From contig ML014118.1 of assembly GCA_003615045.1 (NCBI GenBank), positions 186,001 to 250,000 on the forward strand: DNA of 64,000 bases. Reading direction: 5' to 3'. The position numbers and the translations under genes were made by a program. The notes below the pieces were generated by a model. It searched no databases and had not been told where the DNA came from. It saw nothing but the letters and a program-made list of their open reading frames with translations. Position 1 is the first letter of the stretch. Each line of letters begins with the position of its first letter. Origin of the DNA: Caulochytrium protostelioides. Taxonomy: Eukaryota; Chytridiomycota; Caulochytriomycetes; Caulochytriales; Caulochytriaceae. This document shows, one piece after another, positions 1-9,478 of the stretch.

Positions 1-3000
1 GCACTTCGGCCTGCGAGCGCGAGGCCACCGCGGACTGGATAAACGCCGTCTCCTTCGGGATCGACAGGTCCTGCAGCTGCGGCTTCTGGCCGGTCGCCGG
101 GCGCGTCAGCACCGTCACGGTCACGGTCGTGGCCGCGCCATCGGCCGACGATGCCGGCGGGGCCGACGGGGCTGCGGGGGAGGACGCCGCGTCCGACGTC
201 GGCGGCACAGCGGCGGCGCCGCCGTAGGCCGCCGCCGGCGTCGGGAAGCGCGGCGGCGGACGCGCGAGCAGCAGCGACGGTGGCGTTGCGGCCGTTGTCA
301 CTTCGGTCGCGGTGGCGGTGGCGGTGACGGCGGCGCTTCGCTGGCCGCGCAAGCTCTGGCGGACGATCTCGAGGTCCGGGGCGGACGCGATGGGCCGCGA
401 CCCGCCGCCGCTCGGGTGGCTGCTGCTGCCGCCGCTGCGGTCGGACATGAGGCGCGCGAGCTCGGCGTCAAACAGGGCCTCCGCCTCCGCCTGGGCGCGA
501 GCTTCGGCCTCGGCCTCGGCTTCGGCCTGAGCTTTCGCTTGGGTGGCGGCGTGGGCGTGCGCCCGGGACTGGGCGTGGGCTTCGGCCTGAGCGCTGACTG
601 GCGCCGCGGTACCAGCATCAGTCCTCGACTGGGCCTGAGGGTGAACCGGCATGCGGGCGGGGCTCGGGGGGATGGCGGACGGACGGACCACCGCCGCGGG
701 TGAGGCACGGGCGGGCCCATCGGACCCGCGGCCAGCGGGCGCCTCCCCGTGAACGCCAGACGCCTCGTCTTCACTGTGGCCGAGGTCATCGTTGTGGTCG
801 TCGTGATCCTTATCGTCATCGCCGGCATCGTCCTCATCGTTCGCGGGGTTGGCCTCGTCAGCCACGGCCGCCGTCGACATCGCGGGGGCCGTGGCTGCTG
901 TGGCCGTCGCGGCCGCCGCATGAAGCGGGCTCTGGCGCTCGGCAGCGGCGGCGAGCGTGGCGACAGCCGCCAAGGCTTCCGCATGAGTCTGGTAGAGCGG
1001 GAACGGACCGACGTGGGCCATCGCCTCGTCGAGTTGGATCGCGTCGTCGGCGCTCGGCGGCCCGGCTTTCGTGAGCAGGTAGAGCTGGAAGACGGCCATA
1101 AACGCGAGGAACGTGGGGCGTGCGTGCCGGGGGCGAATAAACGAGGACGGCAGCAGGGTGAGGGCGCGGCAGACGAGACGGGCACGGAAGAAGTCCGAGG
1201 GCGGGTCGGCATCGCACGGCGCGAGCGGCGCCCACCGCTGCGGCCCCGGCGGTCGACCATACGTGAGCAGCCGGTACAGCGTAGACCACAGCACGTGGCG
1301 TGCCACGAGGCCGTCAACGACGATGAGCGTCAGCAGGCGGATTTCCTGGAGGCGTCGGGCGTTGTCGGTGTAGCAATTGTCGTCCAGTCCGGTTTGGATG
1401 CGCTCAAGCAAGGCATCCATGTAGCTGATCACGAACGAGGGTGCCACGTCCAGCAGAGCACGCAGCACGGCCGGGAACTGGGCGAGATCGTCGGCGTGGA
1501 GGGCGTCGAGGCGCAGCATCTGGTCAATAAGGGCGGCGCGTTGCGCAGCACTTGTCCAGTCCAGGCGCCGGAGGAATCCAATCGTTTCGTGAAGTGTCTC
1601 CGGCCCGAGGCGAGTCTCAAAGAGAAATTCGAGGTAGCGCTCCATATCTGAGACAGGCGCCGCAGCCGAGAGTGCCGTTGGGTGGTGAAGCATCTCCGCG
1701 ATGGCGCAATCGAGCAGGTGCATATCATGAAGCGTGGACGACCCGCGGGCGAGTCGGAACTGATTCAGCGACGCCAGCACGTGGCGCATGCGGTCGCGCG
1801 TGGCTGGCGTATGCAGCAGATAGCGTCCCACTGCATCTATGAGCCGTGCGAGCGTCGACGCCGTCGCGACCACGTCGCGAATGAGATCCCGCATGAGCAG
1901 GAAACATGGGCCGGGCGCGAGGGCGCCGAACTTGATCAGATCGGCCATCCAGTAGATCTTGGTGCGCTGGCAAGAGGCTGCACTCGGGCGGCTCTTGCCC
2001 TTGCTCTTGCTCTTGCCTTGACGCGTGCCCAGGCCACTGCCGCGGCTGGCGCCGTGACTAGTGCCGTGATCGGTGCGGAACCCCGTAAACACCGTCCACG
2101 CCGCCACGTCCAGCAGCATCGGCGCGTGGCGTTGCAGCAGGGTAACGATGCGCGCCGCATAGTAGACTTTGGCGGGCGGGATCGGGCATGCCGCGAAGCC
2201 CTGGGCCAGCGCCGCGATGTCATGGGGGCGGCCGAACTGGCCGATATGCAAGGCGAGCATGTCAGCGTCGGCCTCACACGAGCACCGCGTCAGCATCGCC
2301 GACCAGACGGAGACGGCGGTGAGCGGATCGGGGAAGGGCGGTAACGCCATCAGCTCGGTTGCCAGCGGACTTGCGGCCATGATTGCCGCCACCTCCTCAC
2401 GGATCGCCTCGCTTGATGGATGGTCGTCCGCTGGCTTCGTCGCCACGTGACTGCCGTGACGCGAGGTCGTCAGCGCGAAGGCACGGCGGCCACGACGGCG
2501 GCGCAGACCGGCCGCGGATGTTCCCTCAGCCCCCTCGTCGGACTCCTCGTCCGACTCTGACAAGGGCTCGTCGTCGTCGTCGCCAAAGCTGTCGTTGCCA
2601 ACATCGTCGTCGACAATCTCACGGGAGGCGACGTCGATCCCGCTCTTCGCGTCGGGCGGCGGCGTCGGATGCACCCAACGACGGACGGCCGCCGCTGCCG
2701 ATACCGCGTCTTCTGTCTGTTCAGCTGCAGCGCGACAGGTGCCGAGGAACCGGACGACCGGATGAGTCTCGAGTGAGATCTGGTAGCGCTGCCGCTCGGC
2801 ATCATCGGCGAATGCATACCGCGGGTCATAGACGATGCGCAGCTGCGGATCATTGTCCGGGACGGCTTCCCAGAGCGACGTGACGGGATCGTCGGGCGAG
2901 AACACGAGCGTGAGCGGCGTGTGCAGCGCTACGCTGAGCTGCTGGACGTCGGTGACCAGCCCGTCAAACTCCGACTTATACTGCGCGCAGGCGGCGGCTT

Positions 3001-4456
3001 CGGCGGGCGAGACATCGCCATACGTCAGAAACCGGCGGCTCACGCGGCGCCGCAAGGCAAGGAGGTGGTCCTGCACCGCATGCACACACGCCACCAGTTG
3101 TGCACCGAGCTTGTCCATGACGATCCGCACGCCGCGGAGTTCGGCTTCCGCGAGGAGGTCGGTGAGTCCAGGTGGATACGCTTTCGAATCCAGCGGCAGC
3201 CCCTCGACCGCTGGTCCCTCATTGGCAGGACTCGATGTCGATGGCGACGGCGACGGTGGTGATGAAGAAGATACTAGCGCGGGCGGCGGCGGCGGCGATG
3301 CCGTAGCAGTGGCCGCCGCCGCGGCGGCCGGAGTAGTTTCTGTCATCGGTGCTGTCCTCGTTGTCATTGTCGTCGGCATGGTAGGTAGAAATGCGCCATA
3401 AGCCTTGAGAAGCATCTGAACAACGGGTAAGCGTCGCAAATCAAAGTGCGTCACGAGGAGCACGCCGAGCAGACGGGGCAAGAAGCCGGGATCGGGCGCA
3501 TCATGCGTGCCCGCAAGCATTGAGGCGGCCCATGCGCTCCCGCTGCCGGCGCCGGCCGGCGCGCCCTTGGACGACGCGATCGCTGACACGACGTCGTCCA
3601 CTTCAGCAAGATGCTCGTGGCTCGGACTGGCCTTCAGTTTCGCCCAGCGTTTGCGCGAGGGCAGGTTGCGCGTCAGGCCAACGAGGTGGAGCTCGACCAC
3701 ACAGCGCAGTGCCGGGATGAGCGCGGCCGTCTCGGCATCCGCGGCGGCGCGGTCCGCGGGCGGGATCAGCCGCCATGGTGGGGGGGATGTCGATGCCGAC
3801 GCCGATGGCGGTACAGCGGTCGTGGTAGCAGCATTGGCCGTCGCAGCGGCGGCGATGGAGGCGGGATGCCCCGTGGCAGCGGCAGCGGCGGTGGCAGCGG
3901 CCGCCGCCGTGCGGCAGCGGGCTGGCCCGAGATCCGGTCGATGAGTGCTGAGACTGGCCGGCGTGATCGGGGACCCCTCCGGCGGTTCGAGCAGCCGGTC
4001 CAGCAGGCCGTGGACGATGGACGCGCGTGTTGGCGGGTAGGTCTGGACAAACGCACTCACAAAGGCGACCCAGGCGGTGGCTTTGGCGTCCGACCGCACG
4101 GCCGGCACGGCGTCCAGGACGGCGGCGACGATCTCGGCCGTAAAGCGGTCCAGGCGGAGTTTGGCGGCGTCCGGCAGCAGGGCGCGGAACTGGTCCAGAG
4201 TCTCGGCGGCGGCGACGCGCTTCACGAACGCCGTGTTCCGCTTCAGCGTGGCGTCGGTGCCCATGAGGGGCGGCGACCGCCGCGGGTCCGGCGGCGCTCG
4301 GTGTTCAGCGAGCAGCGCACGGCGCTGCTCGATCCGCTCGGGCGTCAGCGCGATCGGAACCGTCCGTGAGGTTGATTCCGCGGCGGTCTCCGCGGCAGCC
4401 CCCGGAAGTCCCGTCGCGCCGTGGGCCGCGGCCCCGGCGCCGTCCTCGGACGGCAT
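1..4456 (-). CDS. UPF2: Nonsense-mediated decay factor Upf2 (3' end off the left edge)
   Basis: Upf2 bridges Upf1 and Upf3 on mRNAs with premature stop codons and activates Upf1 in the cytoplasm. From the ATG at 4456 the minus frame is open to the window edge, at least 1,485 codons. Seen: the first MIF4G domain from about residue 66 (key run LKRNTAFVKR, then a helix ending FTAEIVAAVLDA). The second MIF4G shows near residue 835 (IYWMADLIKFG). The third shows near residues 1005-1120 (RIQTGLDDNCYTDNARRL, then DFFRARLVCRALTLL), as in the Upf3-binding domain of the family. Acidic Asp/Glu/Ser stretches lie between the domains. The last visible residues (TVLTRPATGQKPQLQDLSIP) resemble the Upf1-binding tail, so few codons are probably missing. 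The protein is longer than human UPF2 (about 1,270 residues). An internal ATG at 4264 is an alternative start, but the upstream one keeps the charged leader. Confidence 0.93.
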   Translation of the reverse strand, partial: MPSEDGAGAAAHGATGLPGAAAETAAESTSRTVPIALTPERIEQRRALLAEHRAPPDPRRSPPLMGTDATLKRNTAFVKRVAAAETLDQFRALLPDAAKLRLDRFTAEIVAAVLDAVPAVRSDAKATAWVAFVSAFVQTYPPTRASIVHGLLDRLLEPPEGSPITPASLSTHRPDLGPARCRTAAAAATAAAAATGHPASIAAAATANAATTTAVPPSASASTSPPPWRLIPPADRAAADAETAALIPALRCVVELHLVGLTRNLPSRKRWAKLKASPSHEHLAEVDDVVSAIASSKGAPAGAGSGSAWAASMLAGTHDAPDPGFLPRLLGVLLVTHFDLRRLPVVQMLLKAYGAFLPTMPTTMTTRTAPMTETTPAAAAAATATASPPPPPALVSSSSPPSPSPSTSSPANEGPAVEGLPLDSKAYPPGLTDLLAEAELRGVRIVMDKLGAQLVACVHAVQDHLLALRRRVSRRFLTYGDVSPAEAAACAQYKSEFDGLVTDVQQLSVALHTPLTLVFSPDDPVTSLWEAVPDNDPQLRIVYDPRYAFADDAERQRYQISLETHPVVRFLGTCRAAAEQTEDAVSAAAAVRRWVHPTPPPDAKSGIDVASREIVDDDVGNDSFGDDDDEPLSESDEESDEGAEGTSAAGLRRRRGRRAFALTTSRHGSHVATKPADDHPSSEAIREEVAAIMAASPLATELMALPPFPDPLTAVSVWSAMLTRCSCEADADMLALHIGQFGRPHDIAALAQGFAACPIPPAKVYYAARIVTLLQRHAPMLLDVAAWTVFTGFRTDHGTSHGASRGSGLGTRQGKSKSKGKSRPSAASCQRTKIYWMADLIKFGALAPGPCFLLMRDLIRDVVATASTLARLIDAVGRYLLHTPATRDRMRHVLASLNQFRLARGSSTLHDMHLLDCAIAEMLHHPTALSAAAPVSDMERYLEFLFETRLGPETLHETIGFLRRLDWTSAAQRAALIDQMLRLDALHADDLAQFPAVLRALLDVAPSFVISYMDALLERIQTGLDDNCYTDNARRLQEIRLLTLIVVDGLVARHVLWSTLYRLLTYGRPPGPQRWAPLAPCDADPPSDFFRARLVCRALTLLPSSFIRPRHARPTFLAFMAVFQLYLLTKAGPPSADDAIQLDEAMAHVGPFPLYQTHAEALAAVATLAAAAERQSPLHAAAATATAATAPAMSTAAVADEANPANDEDDAGDDDKDHDDHNDDLGHSEDEASGVHGEAPAGRGSDGPARASPAAVVRPSAIPPSPARMPVHPQAQSRTDAGTAAPVSAQAEAHAQSRAHAHAATQAKAQAEAEAEAEARAQAEAEALFDAELARLMSDRSGGSSSHPSGGGSRPIASAPDLEIVRQSLRGQRSAAVTATATATEVTTAATPPSLLLARPPPRFPTPAAAYGGAAAVPPTSDAASSPAAPSAPPASSADGAATTVTVTVLTRPATGQKPQLQDLSIPKETAFIQSAVASRSQAEV

Positions 4457-4499
4457 ACTGACAGGCGCGGATCGGGCGGCGGATTAGCGGCGCGCGAGT

Positions 4500-4861
4500 T
4501 CACGCCCACGGGGCCCACGAGACGGCCAGTTTCTGCGGCGTGGCAACGGCGGCGGCTGTGCCGGAGGCATGGGACGCCAACGCAGGGTCTGAGCGCGACG
4601 GCGGGGTATACACCAGCAGCGCCTTCTTGTGGACGGCGTGGGCGAGCCGCCCGCGGGCGGCAATGTCGGTCGCGCGCAGCGTTGGCCGGTCGAAGTGGGC
4701 CACCCGGTGCACGATGGCGTCCGCGTGGCAGACGGCGGGGTCCCCGGGATACCGCAGGCGGTGGCCGCCGTACTTGAGGCCCGAAGCCTCGACCTTGACC
4801 GGGCGGCGTGACGCACCGACAGCTTTGATATGGACGGCGCCGGTATGGACGGTGGCAGCGT

Positions 4862-4892
<31 letters not shown>

Positions 4893-5132
4893 AGCGGCTT
4901 CGGCAGCGGCGTCAGTATGGATGGAATCCGCAGCACGGGACCCGTGAGGACGGAGAAGACGCGCTGCTTCGTCCGGGAGCAGCAAGAGCGGCAGGCCCGC
5001 GTACCGATTCTGCTGCGGGTGGGTCGGAAGCGTGCCAATCAGGCGCGGAGGTAGCGAGGGGTTCTCGGCAAGCAGCTGCTGGCAGGCCGCGGTCTCCCAC
5101 ACGAGATGGCGCCCCGCAGTGTCTACGATCAT
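4500..5132 (-). CDS. SEN34: tRNA-splicing endonuclease catalytic subunit Sen34
   Basis: Sen34 is one of the two catalytic subunits of the tetrameric tRNA-splicing endonuclease and cuts the 3' exon-intron boundary of pre-tRNAs. The frame encodes 210 residues. The N-terminal domain has the family run from LVW (10-12) to LIGTLPTHPQQN (31-42) and GLPLLLLPDEA (46-56). The C-terminal nuclease domain has SGLKYGG (118-124), then YPGDP with Tyr128, His136 and Lys169/170, which match the Tyr-His-Lys catalytic triad of the family. It ends with the usual tryptophan-containing strand (AVSWAPWA). An aspartate run at 81-91 fills the linker. The protein is shorter than human TSEN34 (about 310 residues), and the segment just before SGLKYGG looks compressed, so a small missed intron there cannot be ruled out. 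UPF2 starts 43 bp after its stop on the same strand. Confidence 0.9.
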
Positions 5133-6199
5133 GCCAGGTCAGGCGGTGCACGCGCGTGTATGGTGTGCGTGTGTGTATACGTGCATGTGCGCACGTCCTC
5201 CGTGAAGGCGGCGCCGAGGATGAAGGGAAGGCTAAGCAGGACGAGGACGATCGATCGTCTTCCGACCGAGTGCACGTCACGCCCACCGGCTTCGCGTCAG
5301 GCGACGCCCGCGGCTGGTGTGACGGATCCCTGGATGGGGTGATTCGTTGTCAAGCGACGTTGATCGGAGTATACTCAGCAGCCACCGTGTTCATGGCGCT
5401 CGTGCGGTGTTGTGGTGTCCGCCGCGGTCTGGATGGGGATGGCGCGTCCGCGGCGGGCCTTCCAGGCGGCTTGCTCCCACTCCGGTGGCGCCGTCGCTGG
5501 CTGGAGTGGCTGAGGTGGCTGTGCCCGGCAGCGACGCCGCCGGCCGAAAGATACCCACGTGCGCACACGACCGACCGTGGAGCCCCGGCGGGGGCACATC
5601 CCGCTCGCCCGCCGGAGGATCAAGGCAATCGATCGTCCTGACTCCATCTTTTCGTCGTACTCGACCCCTGAACAGAACGATCGATCTCCCCGGTGTCGGT
5701 GAGTCAGCACTCGTCGAGCACCGACACCGCCCATGGCTCTCTGCCCCCCCTTGCAACTCTCCTAACATGCCGTCTACGGCTTCCCTTCCAAGATCTCACA
5801 CAAAGGCACGGCGCCCTGCATCGCATTGCAGCCGGATCCCCCATCAAATACACCCGAAGACTCGGCGCGGACTTGATCCCCTGCTTCTGAATACTGACGC
5901 TTGCGAGCGACCTCGCGCTCCGTGCTAGACTCGGCCTCGGCTGCCGCCGCCGCTCGCCCTTGGCCCCTCGCTCACGCCGAGCCGTAGGCGCCACGGGTCC
6001 CATCGCCACGTGCTTCACCGCGACGTGCTCCATCGCCGGGATCTCGCCACAACCTCGGACGGTGTCGGCCATACGCCATCAGAACCGAAATCTCCGCGAG
6101 CGTGCGGGTGTGTGTGTGTGTGTGTGTGTGCGTGCGCCAAGCGTCTAGGTCTAAGGGCCGACGCGCCGCCCGAGCGCCTCCCGGGCGCCCACCACTGGG
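5133..6199. promoter_or_regulatory. Divergent intergenic region, SEN34 / ATG2
   Basis: This 1,067-bp interval separates the start codons of SEN34 (minus) and ATG2 (plus) and must hold both promoters. I see no TATA box at a convincing distance. The only clear element is a GT dinucleotide tract at 6108-6130, within 100 bp of the ATG2 start. Short frames here have no family features. Confidence 0.5.
6108..6130. repeat. (GT)n microsatellite in the ATG2 leader
   Basis: An uninterrupted GT tract of 23 bases lies about 70 bp upstream of the ATG2 start codon. It is probably in the 5' UTR or core promoter and is expected to be length-variable. Confidence 0.9.
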
Positions 6200-9100
6200 A
6201 TGGGCCCCTTCAGCTTCCCGCTGCCGCTCAGCGACTGGCAGAAGGCCGCGGCCGCCTTTCTGCCTCAGGCACTGCAGAAGCGGCTGATCCGCTTTCTGTT
6301 GAAGCGGACGCTCGGCCGCTTCCTCGCCGCCGATACCTTTGATTCGCCCGTGGCAGCGTCCGCGGCGTCGGCAGCTCCTGATGGCCGTCGTGGTACAGAC
6401 AACGCGGCCACCGGCGGTGCGGCCGTCGATGCCGCCGCCGTTTCCGACGGCGCTTCCCCTGCGGACTTGGACGTCCAGCTGACCGCCGGCCAGATCACAC
6501 TGCGCCATGTCCGCCTCAATCTGGACGCCATCACCGACGTGCTGCAGCCGCGCACGGGGCTCGTCTGTGTCGCCGGGTCGCTGGCGGTGTTGCGCATCCA
6601 TATCCCATGGACGACGATCACAACGGACCCGTGCACGATCGAGCTGGACCGGCTCGTGCTTGAGTTCTCGCCGCCGCTGCCGCCGTCCGACGATGACGAT
6701 GACGACGATGACGACGACGACGGTCACGGCTTCGACGCGAGCACGTCCACGGGGATCTATGCGAGTGCCACGGCCGGCGCGAGCGCGCTGTTCCGCTCGG
6801 TGATGGATGAGACATTGCTCGGCGACTCCATCGCGTTTGCCGACGCATTCCTCCAAACCCAGACGCCGTCTCAAACCGAGACCCGGGCGTCGTCGTTGTC
6901 CGACCCCGTGCCACCGTCATCGACACACCCGCCACGGCGTGGGCCCAGCAGCGCCGCCGCCACGAACGTCGACGCCGCGGATCCCGACGGCGCTTCGTTC
7001 CTCGCTCGAGCGTTCGGCACCGCCACGGCCGACCCCGGCGCGCCACGGATGCCACCGTCCTTGGCCGGCGCACCGGGATGCTTTCCGGAACCCATGACCT
7101 CGCCGCCGCCGTCCACGGGCCGCTCAGCGGAGAGCACAGGCGGTCTGCTCTCGCCGCAGGCGCAGGCCTCGCCCGTTTCCGACGTAGTTGCACCGCCCTC
7201 CGAGGGCCTTCAGCTCGTTGCGTCGCTCATCGACACCATCCTGGCGCGGATCCGCGGGTCGCTCACCGGGCTCGTTGTGCGTGTCCGGCTGCCGCCGCCT
7301 GCAGGACCCCTCGTAGAGACGTGGGAAGCCGTCGAGCTGACGGTTCAGGATATCCTGTATGACGATGTGACCGCCCATTCGGCGCACTGGCCAGCCGACC
7401 CGTATACCACGGCCCAGGCCTCGCCCTCCGCGCCCTCGCCCTTTGACTTCTCGGACGGCGACCAGCCCATCGGCCGCGGCAACGGCGAGCGTGGCCCCAA
7501 CAGCAGCACCCGTGGCGCGCCGTCGTCGGACACGCCGTCTCCCGAGTATGGCAAACGGTTCCGTGTGTACGGCATTGCCCTGGACCTGGTGTCGGCCCCC
7601 GATCCTACCGGCACGACGCCACCGTCGCGGGCAGGTGTTTTGGCCATCGACCGCGATCTGGAGAATTCGGTGCAGTGGCGCCGAGCGACCCCGGGGCATC
7701 TGGCGGCGGAGACCCGTGCGGCGCCAGCTTCGACGTCGCTGCCACCGCCGGCTCATATCGATATCCAAATCGGTTTCGTGGCGATCCAAGCCACGCCCGC
7801 CATGATTCAAGCCCTCCAGACACTCTATCCGAGCGTTGGCGGTTCACGGCCGACCGATGCCGCGCAGGGGACAGCGGCAGCGGGCGCGTCGGGATCAGGC
7901 TGGCCGCCGTCCACATCGGACCATACGGTCGCCGCCGTGCCGGCCCACGGGCTCCCGCCGGTGATCCCAGCGCCGCCGCCCAACCTGCGGTCGCCCGCAT
8001 CGTTCATGGCCACGCCGCGTCTCCCGGCCAACGGCCGCTCCCGCGCCCTTAACGTCGCCATCCACGGCACTATCCAGGGCGTGAGCGTCATGCTCTACTA
8101 TGCGGCAGAGCAGGAGCTGCAAGCGGCCCCAGCTGTCTCCCTGCCTGCGTCGGCGTCGGCCTCGCCAACAAGACCCGCGAGCTCGCCGTCTATGGGGCCA
8201 CCGCCAGACCAGCCGAGTCAGGCGGACGCCGCAGCAGCAGCAGCGTGCCTGCGGCCGCGCGCGCTGGCCGGCGTGAGTCGGCTGTACGCCGTGCACGGCG
8301 GGTCGGCGCCTGTCGAGCCCGCCCTCTCGGCCTTCCAACTCCTCGCCCTGTGCGCTCATGTCGACGCGACGCCGTTACCGCCCTCGGCGACGCTGACGCC
8401 GTTCGACGTGACGGTCCGCGTGGCGCAGGCGCATCTCGTCGCTTGCCATGAGCCCGGCGTGCGTGAATGTCTCATTCGCTGCGATACGATGCCGATCCGG
8501 CCATCTGATCTGTCAGCGCCGATGCCAGCCCCGCCGGGATCAGCGCCGACAGCGACGCCTTCATCGGGCGCGCCGTCGCGGTTCACGACGCCCGCGCGGT
8601 TTGCGCAGCCGGTCGGAACCATGATGGCTTCTCCCAACCGGCGTGACGAAGCGTTCTCGGTTCACGCAACGATCGGAGGCGCAACATCGACGCCATGGGA
8701 TCTGGAATTTCCCCAATTGGAGCTGTATGTTTCTGCGGAGCTGCTGACGATCTTGGGGGACCTCGCGAGCTTGCTGAATGGCCCACCGGCCAGCAACGAG
8801 GTCCCGGATCATGCGACTCGGTCTTCTCGTTCTGATCAAACGGCTTCCATCGATGACGACGGCGAGGACGAGGACGAGGACGCCCGACAGGGCGCTTCGG
8901 CCGTGACGTACTCCATCCACGCAGGCCGCATTTGGTATGCGGTACAGCAACGCGACCTGTTGACCTTCGATCACGTCTATGTGGTCGATCTGACGCGGTT
9001 TATGGCGGTGCCTGCGCTTGGTCGGGGCGAAACGCTGCTGACGGCTGAGACAATGGCGATCTTCCAGTGCGAACCGCTCGCTACACCCGCGCCGTCGATG

Positions 9101-9435
9101 GCATCGACTGTTCATGCGCTGCAGCTGACCCGCATTGCCCAGTTGCATGCGATCCCGGAAACGGGGCCCCATGCAATCGAAATCATGCTCCAGGCCGGTC
9201 CTGGCGAACCGCTAGACGCCCCGGACGCGATGGCGTGGCTTATGGACTTGGACCACTGGCCGCCGGCCGAAGTCGCCGCCTCTCACGGTCCGCGTCGGAC
9301 GCGTGCTGCGCTCCTGTCGGCCTCGCGTTTCGGGCTCCAGAGCTGGTACGACCTCGGTCACCGGCCTAAAGCACGCACGCAGGCCTCCCGTCCGCGGCGA
9401 CACGAACGGCCTTCGGCTCCGGGCTCAAACGATCC

Positions 9436-9478
<43 letters not shown>

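Noticed and set aside
298-1317. Arg/Ser/Pro-rich 339-codon frame on the minus strand
   Set aside because: It is a shadow of UPF2 in another phase; the UPF2 frame shows clear homology across it.
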